Shown here one piece after another: positions 29,743 through 36,808 of a stretch of 64,000 bases of DNA. The notes under the pieces were generated by a model. The model worked only from the letters and a program-made list of their open reading frames with translations. It made no database searches and was not told the DNA's origin. A program made the position numbers and the translations under genes. Origin of the DNA: Accumulibacter sp. (GTDB lineage Bacteria; Pseudomonadota; Gammaproteobacteria; Burkholderiales; Rhodocyclaceae); contig JAIRPF010000075.1 of the NCBI GenBank assembly GCA_031257115.1, positions 1-64,000 of the forward strand, read 5' to 3'. How positions within the stretch are numbered: the stretch's first letter is position 1; each line of letters opens with the position of its first letter.

Positions 29743-29966
29743 TTCGTACTTGCAAGCTGCTGAGTGCCAACAAATATCAAGAGGAGGAACAGCAATCTTT
29801 TGTGGAGTCCTTGGGTGTTATTCCAATAGACCCAATTAAGTTAAACAAAACTGACGCCAGTAAAGCCATTGAGTCGATGCTTAGACTTGCCCAGTCTACA
29901 GGAGGCAGCCTCCGTGTTGAGCTAGTCCCAAATAAGGACCAAGGGTTTGAATTGAGGGAGGTTTAG
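29733..29966 (+). pseudogene. C-terminal fragment of an unknown protein
   Basis: In one frame from the junction at about 29733 to the stop at 29964-29966 the sequence reads like the tail of a real protein ('LLSANKYQEEEQQSFVESLG', 'ASKAIESMLRLAQSTGGSLR'). It has no start of its own and more AT-rich codons than the tail genes. I do not recognise the family. From 29967 to 30153 no gene is seen. Confidence 0.4.
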
Positions 29967-30153
29967 ATGTGCGTTTAAGCGGCTCAGGGAAGCATGAAAC
30001 AAAATGACGCCATAGCTTTCGTCCCACGTTCCACGAACCGGCGGGTAGGAGTGCCTAGAAAAATCCGGGGTGTATTTTCAAACTTTTGTATGGACTTTCC
30101 ACTACTCTTAGTGTAGGATACTTCTTGTAATGTCTATTTTAGTGAGTGTGTGC

Positions 30154-30490
30154 CATGAATGATATGCCGATTGTAAGTGTGAAAGTCCCCCAAACAGCTA
30201 TACCCGCTATTAAGCAAGGGGCTTATAGAAATCTTAGGAATAAGTCAGAGGTCATTCGCGGATTGATGAGTCTATACGCCAATAACCCTACCCGCATCCT
30301 GAGTCTTATCCAAGACCGTTTAACCTATTGGGATGGGGAAGATATTCCTTGTGTTGACACCACAGTGAGGATGCCAACTGATTTATTGGAGTCATTCAAA
30401 CAGGTAGCCAAGATGGCGGGGTATCCATTTGACCGCCTATTGCCAATGGTCGTCGAAAGAGAGGTATTGAATTACCAGAGAACTCTATGA
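30154..30490 (+). CDS. Hypothetical protein of the integrative element
   Basis: This 111-residue protein has no family I recognise. The start at the ATG at 30154 ('MNDMPIVSVKVPQTAIPAIK') is assumed; a GTG at 30146 is possible. Two similar-looking segments, 'VSVKVPQTAIPAIKQGAYR' and 'TTVRMPTDLLESFKQVAKM', each resemble a ribbon-helix-helix beginning (a beta strand followed by helix), so a DNA-binding role is conceivable. Codon use is more AT-rich than in the chromosome around it. The next gene starts about 100 bases downstream. Confidence 0.5.
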
Positions 30491-30596
30491 ATAACCTTGT
30501 GTGAGAGGAATCACAGGCCAACATGGAACCGCAAGCGGATATTGAATTACATGCCCTGCGTGGAGTATTGGAACCACAGGATGCGTTATAGGCCCC

Positions 30597-31100
30597 ATGT
30601 CCTCTATCTACAGCCGAAAACGTAACCGGTCACGCATCAAGAATGCCACGGTTCCAAAAGCCACTGAGGCTGTCAAGGAGATTCAGACTGTCAGGGTGGC
30701 CGCAGTTAAATCCACGCAACCCGTCAAGAGGCGCCAGCTCAAGGCTGTGTGGCCAGTAAAAGTCCCTATAGCCACACTTAGGGCTGGGCGTAAGCGTAAA
30801 AAAGTAGCCAGCAAGAAAACTCCTAAGGCGCCGCCACCACCTTTCAAGGATATTTCTGATATCAGTGACGATGCTGTACGCACGGAGATGGAGGTTTGGA
30901 AAGCCGTGAATGACCATAGATTCACACCTAACCTGTTTGACCCTCCGAATAGAAACCCTGCGCCCCAAGAAAGCCGCCCCACGGTGCGTGAAATGGTGCT
31001 GCCGAAGTCCCGAACCATGTCACGTTTTCTTGACCGTAAGATAAAAGTTGTACCACACTACGAATGGTTCAGGGACTTTGACCCTATCCGCTCCAAATAG
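30597..31100 (+). CDS. Basic, disordered hypothetical protein
   Basis: This 167-residue protein is very rich in Lys/Arg in its first 80 residues ('SRKRNRSRIKNATVPKATE', 'RAGRKRKKVASKKTPKAPP') and acidic around residues 85-100. It has no recognised domain and is probably largely disordered with nucleic-acid-binding potential. The start is uncertain and no strong Shine-Dalgarno is seen. Composition matches the preceding orphan gene rather than the chromosome. The reverse strand also has open frames here, so the coding call is tentative. Confidence 0.45.
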   Translation: MSSIYSRKRNRSRIKNATVPKATEAVKEIQTVRVAAVKSTQPVKRRQLKAVWPVKVPIATLRAGRKRKKVASKKTPKAPPPPFKDISDISDDAVRTEMEVWKAVNDHRFTPNLFDPPNRNPAPQESRPTVREMVLPKSRTMSRFLDRKIKVVPHYEWFRDFDPIRSK

Positions 31101-31288
31101 CCTTGTTTAGTTTAGCCACAACCGTATCCCGCAAAACCTGCCGTATCTCGTAAAACCTGCGGATGTCTTGACAACCTGCAATTATGATTGCCGGCGATAG
31201 ATTAGGTAAATTTGCCCCTCCAGATGTATAAAACACTCTATAAACAATAAGTTACTGATGGCGAGCATGGGTTTCTTGTCGAGCGCCC

Positions 31289-31314
31289 TACCAAAAATTG
31301 GTACTCCTTGGTAC
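31289..31314 (+). promoter_or_regulatory. Putative ParD operator
   Basis: 'TACCAAAAATTGGTA' at 31289-31303 is a palindrome with perfect 6-base arms. A further half-site, 'TTGGTAC', lies at 31308-31314. Both sit 27-50 bases before the parD start, where ribbon-helix-helix antitoxins usually autorepress. The region 31101-31288 contains no gene but has the near-repeats 'ATCCCGCAAAACCTGCCGT' and 'ATCTCGTAAAACCTGCGGA'. Confidence 0.5.
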
Positions 31315-31340
31315 AATCAGAAATTACTGGAGGAAACCGC

Positions 31341-31595
31341 ATGAGCCGGAATACGTCCGTGGCCCTTGGACCACACTTTGCCAGTTTTATCGAAGCCCAG
31401 GTACAGAGTGGGCGCTATGGCACGGCCAGCGATGTAGTCCGGGCCGGGTTGAGGCTCCTGGAGGAGCATGAGACCAGGGTGAAAGCCTTGCAGGATGCCT
31501 TGATTGCTGGAGAGAAATCAGGTGAGCCACGGCCATTCAACAGCGACGACTTCCTGAACAGGATGCACGCACAGCATGTTGCTGAACATGCCTAG
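31341..31595 (+). CDS. parD: ParD-family antitoxin
   Basis: This 84-residue antitoxin starts at an ATG with a strong TGGAGG Shine-Dalgarno. The N-terminal ribbon-helix-helix DNA-binding part is 'TSVALGPHFASFIEAQVQSG' followed by 'YGTASDVVRAGLRLLEEHE', which is diagnostic of ParD/CC2985. The C-terminal tail would bind and neutralise ParE. It overlaps the toxin reading frame by 8 bases. It appears intact although its partner toxin is broken. Confidence 0.92.
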   Translation: MSRNTSVALGPHFASFIEAQVQSGRYGTASDVVRAGLRLLEEHETRVKALQDALIAGEKSGEPRPFNSDDFLNRMHAQHVAEHA

Positions 31596-32400
31596 CAAGA
31601 CCTATAGACTATCCCCGATGGCTGTTGCCGACCTTGAAGGAATCTGGTTATACACGCTGGAGAACTGGTCGATAAAGCAAGCTGACGCCTACCACCACAA
31701 TTTTGTCGAAGCGTTTGAGGGCTTGGCGGCGGGTACGAAACGAGGAAGGTCAACGGATGTGCGGCCTGGCTATCAAAAGTACCTGTGTGGCTCGCATGCG
31801 CTCAGGCAATCACTGGACTACTGGATGGGCCGGGTGAAGGAAGCCAGGGAGCGCGTCAACGCCGTGAACAAGGAGCGCGCGGACGAGGAACTCCGCTGGA
31901 AGCTGGAGGAGGCGGAGTACAGGTCAGGCATGGAGGCGCTGGAGGCCATGCGGGGCCGCCTCGCGGGGATGGAAGGCGATCTGCGCGAAGTCTCCTTCAA
32001 CAACGCGCTTCTCAAGAAGATTCGCTCGATCCGCCCGCTGGTGGCCGACAAGCTGTGGAACAAGCTGCTCGCCGCCGTGGGGTCCATGTTCTCCCGCGTG
32101 CGCGGCGCGGACTCACTCATCGTCAAGACGCCCAAGGGCTTCCTGTGCAACGGCGAGGCCATCGAATCCCTTTCGGGTTCAACCCTCGACGCGCTGGGAC
32201 TTGCCATCCGCGCCGCCCTTTGCAAGACCTTCCTGCCGCACTGCGGGTTCATCGTCCTCGACGAACCCGCCGCCGCGTGCGACCCGGAACGCACCGCCAA
32301 CCTGCTCGGATTCCTCGCCTCCGTGGGCTTCGAGCAGACCCTTTTGATCACGCATGAAGAAATCAGTGAAACCTTCGCGGATTGTCTGATTGCCCTTTGA
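31588..32400 (+). pseudogene. Chimeric gene: ParE toxin N-terminus fused in frame to an SMC/RecN-like ATPase C-terminus
   Basis: Residues 1-71 are ParE: 'YRLSPMAVADLEGIWLYTLE' and 'GYQKYLCGSHA', the point where ParE should continue with its last two strands. From residue 72 the sequence switches to a coiled-coil ('GRVKEARERVNAVNKERADE') and the C-terminal half of an ABC-type DNA-repair ATPase: signature 'ESLSGSTLDALGLAIRAAL', Walker B 'FIVLDEPAAACDP' and H-loop 'LLITHEEIS'. Walker A is missing, so neither part should work as in its parent. The frame is open across the joint for 270 residues. Composition also shifts, from AT-richer to GC-rich. Confidence 0.8.
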
Positions 32401-32513
32401 GGAGAAGCAAGGATGACCCATGACCATGAAGCGCCCAAGGAAGCCGTGGCGGCTTGATCCCTAACCAGGGCGCGGGAACCACGGCCCGCGCCCAATTCAA
32501 GGAGAGCGTTCCC

Positions 32514-32816
32514 ATGCCACAAGGCACTGAATCCAAGGGCGGCGTGATGATCCGCTACATCACGCTCCCCGATGGCAAGCTCGAAGACATGCTCCACCAG
32601 GCGGCTCGGCGCGGCGCCGAGGAAGCCCTGCGGAGGATGTCCGTCTACGACCTCGCGGGCGCCTCGAAGCGCCTTGGAATGTGTGAAAACACGCTCCGCA
32701 AGCGCATCCGCGACAAGAAGATCATCCCCGTGGACGGGAGGATCACGGAAATCGAGATACTGCGCTATCTCGGTGTTGTTCAACAGGAACCGGAAAGGAT
32801 GGAGGTGAGAGCATGA
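32514..32816 (+). CDS. Excisionase/MerR-type helix-turn-helix protein
   Basis: This 100-residue protein starts at an ATG with an AAGGAG Shine-Dalgarno. Residues about 45-90 ('MSVYDLAGASKRLGMCENTL' then 'RKRIRDKKIIPVDGRITE') form a winged-helix HTH_17-like domain of the excisionase/terminase-small-subunit kind. In the element it could be the recombination directionality factor or a regulator. A 14-codon open frame (32413-32457) lies just upstream with unknown meaning. Confidence 0.7.
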   Translation: MPQGTESKGGVMIRYITLPDGKLEDMLHQAARRGAEEALRRMSVYDLAGASKRLGMCENTLRKRIRDKKIIPVDGRITEIEILRYLGVVQQEPERMEVRA

Positions 32817-32823
32817 AATGAGG

Positions 32824-33201
32824 CTACTTACCCCCAAGCCTTAGAAAAGCCACAGCCAGGGTCCCGATAGTTACGGAAGCCACCACGCCTCCAAGCCAAT
32901 CGTGGCCCTGCAAGGCCGCATATATTCCTCCACCAATACCACAGAAACCCATGACCGTGGAGAAAATGTAGGCGATGACCCGCTCTATGAAAACGAACTT
33001 GTTTACACGGCACTGTTCCGCCCGGCGATGCCCTGCTTCGATTTGTGTCTGCTCGAAAACCCAATCCACACGATCGGGCCTGATGGCATGAAGCCTTTCT
33101 ATCCCGGCAATGGGCAGGATAGGCGCGTCGGATTGCGTATCCTGCAAGGCTAGTTCGGACCCGTCCTTATTTCTGGCGAGCGCGTTTGTCTGTCGGCTCA
33201 C
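32824..33201 (-). CDS. DUF2335-like small membrane protein
   Basis: This 125-residue protein has two C-terminal hydrophobic segments ('VIAYIFSTVMGFCGIGGGIY' and 'WLGGVVASVTIGTLAVAFLR') after a charged N-terminal region with 'VFEQTQIEAGHRRAEQ'. The pattern matches the DUF2335 family found in phages and genomic islands. The function of the family is unknown. It is transcribed toward the HTH gene and overlaps the next upstream small gene by 35 bases. Confidence 0.7.
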   Translation of the reverse strand: MSRQTNALARNKDGSELALQDTQSDAPILPIAGIERLHAIRPDRVDWVFEQTQIEAGHRRAEQCRVNKFVFIERVIAYIFSTVMGFCGIGGGIYAALQGHDWLGGVVASVTIGTLAVAFLRLGGK

Positions 33202-33373
33202 GTTTCAGCGTATTTTCAAGGTCACGGCAAATGGCGGCATGATCCCCGCGCAGATTACGCGCGTCAGTGGCAAAACCAGAGCGATCCAGGTGATAACTTC
33301 GGGGTGTCAGGTCGAACACGCCAGCCAAATCGCGGAACAGGTCATGTTTCATGCGAGTATTCAGAGTCCACAT
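33167..33373 (-). CDS. Small hypothetical protein upstream of the DUF2335-like gene
   Basis: This reading frame of 68 residues (61 from the ATG at 33352) lies between the integrase and the DUF2335-like gene on the same strand. 'MKHDLFRDLAGVFDLTPRSY' and the basic C-terminus look like a small accessory protein. No family is recognised and no strong Shine-Dalgarno is visible, so the call is tentative. Confidence 0.4.
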   Translation of the reverse strand: MWTLNTRMKHDLFRDLAGVFDLTPRSYHLDRSGFATDARNLRGDHAAICRDLENTLKREPTDKRARQK

Positions 33374-33416
33374 GCCATTCAGTCTATCAACTCGGCACGC
33401 TCTGTGTCAAAGCTAT

Positions 33417-34412
33417 TCACAACTTCGCCGCCAACTCGTCCGCCGTCGGGTTGAAGTAAGTCAGGCAACGTTTCAAATCCTTCCAACCAAACATCTTCGC
33501 AAGCTCAAGCGCGGAGAGCCTGCCTGACAGGCCAATCCGCGTGGCGGCGGAGTGTCGGGTGTCGTGGAAAGTGAACCCGTCGAGGCCCGCGCGCTGGCGG
33601 TACTTGCGGAACAGCGCGTCGAGGGAGGCCGTGGTCAGGCCGAACACGAGCACGGGGTCGAATCCCCGCATCCGATCGATGATCCGGCGAGCTGGCCCGG
33701 ACAAGGGCACGTGCCGGGAATCCCCCGTTTTGGTCGTTGGCAGAAAAACGGAGGATTCCCCAACGTTCTCCCACGTCAGCCCGCACAATTCCCCCGCCCG
33801 CATTCCCGTCGTCAGCGCCATCAGGAAGCAGTACGCCAGCGCCTGCGTCACCGAACGCGGTTCCCGGCGGGGTTTGTAACCCATTGCCCGCAGCATGGCG
33901 CGAATCTCCCATGGGTGGATCACCCGCTCCCGGTGAGGCGTCGCGCCAGGCTTGCGGATGTCCTTGATCGGATTCTCCCGCATCCATCCCCACTCCCGCC
34001 GGGCGGTATCCATCACGCCGCCCAGGACCGCCAACTCACGGGAAACCGTGGCGGGCTTGACGAGGCGCAAGCGTCGATCCCTGTACTCCCCGAACACGGA
34101 CGGCGACAGGCCCGCCAGCGTGGAATCGAGCGGCAGCCCGTAGCGTCCGGAAAGCATCGCGTCAATACGGATCGTCTCCCATCGCCAACCCCGCTTTCCG
34201 GGCGTCACCTCGTCCCGGTAGCGCGTCAGTATCTGCCTGAGTGTATGCAAGTGGGACGGGTGGGTCGTCTCTTGAGCCATGATCTCCGCCTCGCGCCGCG
34301 TCGCCCAGTCCAATGCCTCGCGCTTCGTGGCGAACACGCGGCTATCCCTCACCTTGAGTTTTTCAACCTGGGCGCGGTACTTCCCATTGTCCAGCTTGCG
34401 TAGGCTCGCCAT
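33417..34412 (-). CDS. int: Tyrosine recombinase/integrase
   Basis: This 331-residue site-specific recombinase is complete. The catalytic set is visible: Arg205 ('TTGMRAGELCG'), Lys228 ('TTKTGDSRHVPL'), His283 and Arg286 ('FHDTRHSAATR'), Trp310 in the His/Trp position ('FGWKDLKRC') and Tyr319 ('TYFNP'). The N-terminus has an AP2-like DNA-binding strand pattern ('LRKLDNGKYRAQVEKLKVRD') and a SAM-like core-binding domain follows. It lies 150 bases from the 3' end of tRNA-Leu(GAG), the usual integration target geometry. Confidence 0.93.
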   Translation of the reverse strand: MASLRKLDNGKYRAQVEKLKVRDSRVFATKREALDWATRREAEIMAQETTHPSHLHTLRQILTRYRDEVTPGKRGWRWETIRIDAMLSGRYGLPLDSTLAGLSPSVFGEYRDRRLRLVKPATVSRELAVLGGVMDTARREWGWMRENPIKDIRKPGATPHRERVIHPWEIRAMLRAMGYKPRREPRSVTQALAYCFLMALTTGMRAGELCGLTWENVGESSVFLPTTKTGDSRHVPLSGPARRIIDRMRGFDPVLVFGLTTASLDALFRKYRQRAGLDGFTFHDTRHSAATRIGLSGRLSALELAKMFGWKDLKRCLTYFNPTADELAAKL

Positions 34413-34565
34413 GTCGTGCGGGATTTGTGCGGGATTTCTGCGGGAAACATGTTGCGGTTTTTGAGATTATATCCTCAAGACCAAGGAGGTCAATACCCGG
34501 AAACCCTCACTGCTACTAGGTGCTGAAGGAATTTTACTTCAGGACTTCAATTTTCCGCATTGCGT

Positions 34566-34650
34566 TGGTGCCGACGATGAGACTCGAACTCATACGACCG
34601 AAGTCACTACCCCCTCAAGATAGCGTGTCTACCAATTCCACCACGTCGGC
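34566..34650 (-). tRNA. tRNA-Leu(GAG)
   Basis: The reverse strand reads as a class II tRNA: acceptor GCCGACG/CGTCGGC, encoded CCA (34566-34568), D-arm 'GTGGTGGAATTGGTAGACAC', anticodon stem CTATC/GGTAG with loop TTGAGGG (anticodon GAG), a long variable arm and the T-arm 'ATGAGTTCGAGTCTCAT'. Its 3' end faces the integrase, and secG lies just beyond its 5' end. Confidence 0.95.
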
Positions 34651-34711
34651 ACAACCACATCATGACGGCGGGAATGACGCGGAGAGACATTCCAGCCATC
34701 GATCGAGCATC

Positions 34712-35086
34712 CTACTTGGGAATGTCCCCGGCCCTGGAGTCAGGATCCGCCGGACTTTCCGCCGCCTTTCCGCCGTCCGCCGGGGCGGACGCCGAAACCG
34801 GCGGCGATTGTACTGCATTCTGCATCACGCTGCCAGACGTTTTCGGCTTGCTGGAAGCCACGTAAGCCAGCGAAAGACTGGTCAGGAAAAAGACGACGGC
34901 GAGGATCGCCGTCGTCCGGCTAAGGAAATTGGCCGAGCCGGTCGCGCCGAACAGGCTGCCGGACGCCCCGCTGCCGAAGGCCGCGCCCATGTCCGCACCC
35001 TTGCCGTGCTGCACCAGGACAAGCCCGATGACGCCCAGCGCGGACAACACATGAACCGTCAGGATGATCGAGAAGAAATATTCCAT
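34712..35086 (-). CDS. secG: Preprotein translocase subunit SecG
   Basis: SecG (124 residues) is the small two-helix subunit of the SecYEG channel. 'FFSIILTVHVLSALGVIGLV', 'LVQHGKGADMGAAFGSGASG' and 'LFGATGSANFLSRTTAILAV' are the family hallmarks. The C-terminal tail of about 45 residues is Pro/Ala/Ser-rich and disordered, as is common in betaproteobacteria. The ATG at 35086 is used. It follows tpiA by 10 bases, and tRNA-Leu follows. Confidence 0.96.
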   Translation of the reverse strand: MEYFFSIILTVHVLSALGVIGLVLVQHGKGADMGAAFGSGASGSLFGATGSANFLSRTTAILAVVFFLTSLSLAYVASSKPKTSGSVMQNAVQSPPVSASAPADGGKAAESPADPDSRAGDIPK

Positions 35087-35096
35087 TTTTTTCCGA

Positions 35097-35852
35097 TTAC
35101 CGCGCTGCGGCGGCACAGATGGAAAGGAAATCGGCGGCCACCAGCGAAGCGCCTCCGATCAGGCCGCCGTCGATGTCCGGCATGGCGAAAAGTTCCGCCG
35201 CGTTGCCGGGTTTCACGCTTCCGCCGTAGAGAATCCGCAGTTCGTCGGCCACCTTGGCGTCGTCCTTCGCCAGCCGGGCGCGAATCGCGGCGTGGACCTC
35301 CTGGGCCTGCGCCGAGGTCGCCGTCCGTCCGGTGCCGATGGCCCAGACCGGCTCGTAGGCGACAACCGCCCCGGAAAACGCCGCGACGCCGACGCGGTTC
35401 TTCACCGCGTCGATCTGCGCCGCGACCACGTCGAGCGTCCTGCCCGCGTCGCGCTGCTCCAGGGTTTCGCCCACGCAAAACACCGGACTCAGGCCCGATG
35501 CCAGCGCGGCGGCGAATTTTTCGGCGACCAGTTTGTCGGATTCGCCATAAATCGCGCGCCGCTCGGAATGTCCGACCAGCACGTAGCGGCAACCGAAATC
35601 CTGCAACATGGCGGCGCTCACCTCGCCGGTGAAAGCGCCCTGCGCCTGCTCGCTGAGATTCTGCGCGCCCCACGCCACCGGCGTCCCGCTCAAGACCGCC
35701 TGCGCCTGGGCCAGATAGGGAAAAGGCACGCACACCGCGACGGCCACGCCGCGCAAGCCCGACGCTCCGGCAACGACATCCTGCAACAAGCGCTGGTTGA
35801 CCTTGAGTCCGCCGTGCATCTTCCAGTTCCCTGCAACAAGTTTCTGACGCAT
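35097..35852 (-). CDS. tpiA: Triosephosphate isomerase
   Basis: TpiA (251 residues) interconverts dihydroxyacetone phosphate and glyceraldehyde-3-phosphate. The substrate-binding 'VAGNWKMHGG' (Asn and Lys), catalytic His in 'YVLVGHSERR', catalytic Glu in 'VVAYEPVWAIGTGRTAT' and phosphate loop 'ILYGGSVKPGNAAEL' are all intact. The length is normal. It starts the tpiA-secG-tRNA-Leu unit. Confidence 0.97.
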   Translation of the reverse strand: MRQKLVAGNWKMHGGLKVNQRLLQDVVAGASGLRGVAVAVCVPFPYLAQAQAVLSGTPVAWGAQNLSEQAQGAFTGEVSAAMLQDFGCRYVLVGHSERRAIYGESDKLVAEKFAAALASGLSPVFCVGETLEQRDAGRTLDVVAAQIDAVKNRVGVAAFSGAVVAYEPVWAIGTGRTATSAQAQEVHAAIRARLAKDDAKVADELRILYGGSVKPGNAAELFAMPDIDGGLIGGASLVAADFLSICAAAAR

Positions 35853-36330
35853 AAAACACCTTGTGCGAAAAAAAGGAATTATAGCCGTGGGCGCCGCGGG
35901 CGGTCAATCGAACGGAGAGCCGGAAGAAGCGATGATCGACCACGGCGGGCATGGCGAAAAGCGAGGGAAAGAACCCGTCATTTCCTTGGCAAGCGGGAAT
36001 CCGGTTCGTCGCCTTTGGCCCGGAAGGGCCGCGAATTCAACGGGGATCGCGTGCGTCTCGCCCGCTTCGTTCGTTTTTTTTGCGGTCGGGACGCCCGCGC
36101 TCCAATAGGAAAACCTCCCTCAAAAGGGAGGCCTGGCTTGCGGCGCTTTGCGCCTGAAGGTACACGCTGGATTCCCGCGTTCGCGGGAATGACGGGGATA
36201 TGGGGCGTCGCCTGAATCGGAAACGCTCCAAAGCATTCCGTTTTTCGTCGTGCCCGTCGTGGTTGATGCCTCGTGGGTGATGCCTTTTGCCGCGCCCGCC
36301 GTGGCTGGCCTGTTTTTCCAGGCTTTTCGG
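35853..36330. repeat. Repeat-filled gap with palindromic composite (35978-36195)
   Basis: No gene is seen here. A composite unit is bounded by inverted ends: a decayed 'CGTCATTTCCTTGGCAAGCG' at 35978 and 'CTGGATTCCCGCGTTCGCGG' ending at 36195. Its core 'GGCCCGGAAGGGCCGCGAA' matches the cores near 43.38, 48.63, 50.72 and 54.09 kb. Inside it are pieces of the 'CCGCTTCG..GACGCCCGCGCTCC' hairpin family (about 36050-36104) and of the 'CCTCCCTC..GGGAGG' family (36111-36130). 'ACCACGGCGGGCATGGCGAA' strings occur around 35938. Confidence 0.75.
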
Positions 36331-36615
36331 TCAGCGGTCGGCTGTCAGGCTCGCGGCGAAGGCGGCTTCCATGCTTTCGGGGAACTGGAAGCGGGCGAAG
36401 GCGTCACGGATACTGTCGCGGTCGGTATCGACGCCGCCGTTCTTGAAGCGGATTCCCAGCGAGCGGCCGTTCGAGGCCAGCGTGGAGAAGGCGTAGCGCC
36501 AGCGTTGCGCTTCGGCCAGGCGTTCGCGCAATTCACATTCGTTGCTGATGGCGACGCCCGCGCGCTTGAGAGAGTCCAGGAATTCGACGAAAGATTCGCT
36601 GCTCAGGCTGGCCAT
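36331..36615 (-). CDS. Hypothetical protein
   Basis: This 94-residue protein has a good GGAG Shine-Dalgarno 7 bases before the ATG at 36615. The sequence is mixed alpha-helical without membrane segments ('SFVEFLDSLKRAGVAISNEC', 'AFARFQFPESMEAAFAAS'). I do not recognise the family. It stands alone and is divergent from the U32-family gene downstream. Confidence 0.6.
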   Translation of the reverse strand: MASLSSESFVEFLDSLKRAGVAISNECELRERLAEAQRWRYAFSTLASNGRSLGIRFKNGGVDTDRDSIRDAFARFQFPESMEAAFAASLTADR

Positions 36616-36808
36616 GATTCACTCCGCTTGCCGGTTCGGTGGATGATTGTCATGGAAGCAATAACGCGCCGCTTTCCTCGCGGTTGACACGTTCCGGCGA
36701 AACGCCCCGCCCGCGCCGGGAAGCGCGCCGGGGAAACGAAATTCACATTCCAATTCAACGGGTTAAAATCATGGTTTTTGTGCTTCCGAAAAAGATCGGC
36801 CCGCCCTG

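Larger units (their letters stand above)
28900..34565. mobile_element. Decayed prophage/integrative element between nuoA and tRNA-Leu(GAG)
   Basis: The stretch has a tyrosine integrase at its right end facing the 3' end of tRNA-Leu, truncated tail genes of the lambda L/K type at its left end, a parD/parE pair with a broken parE, an excisionase-like HTH protein and several AT-richer orphan genes. I expected secG, tRNA-Leu and nuoA to be adjacent, as in related bacteria; here they are split by about 5.7 kb. No duplicate of the tRNA 3' end could be found near 28.85-29.1 kb, so the left attachment site is lost or diverged. The exact left edge is uncertain. Confidence 0.75.

Noticed and set aside
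32413-32457. A 14-codon open frame before the HTH gene as a leader peptide
   Set aside because: No attenuator-like hairpins or regulatory codon run are visible; it may be chance.
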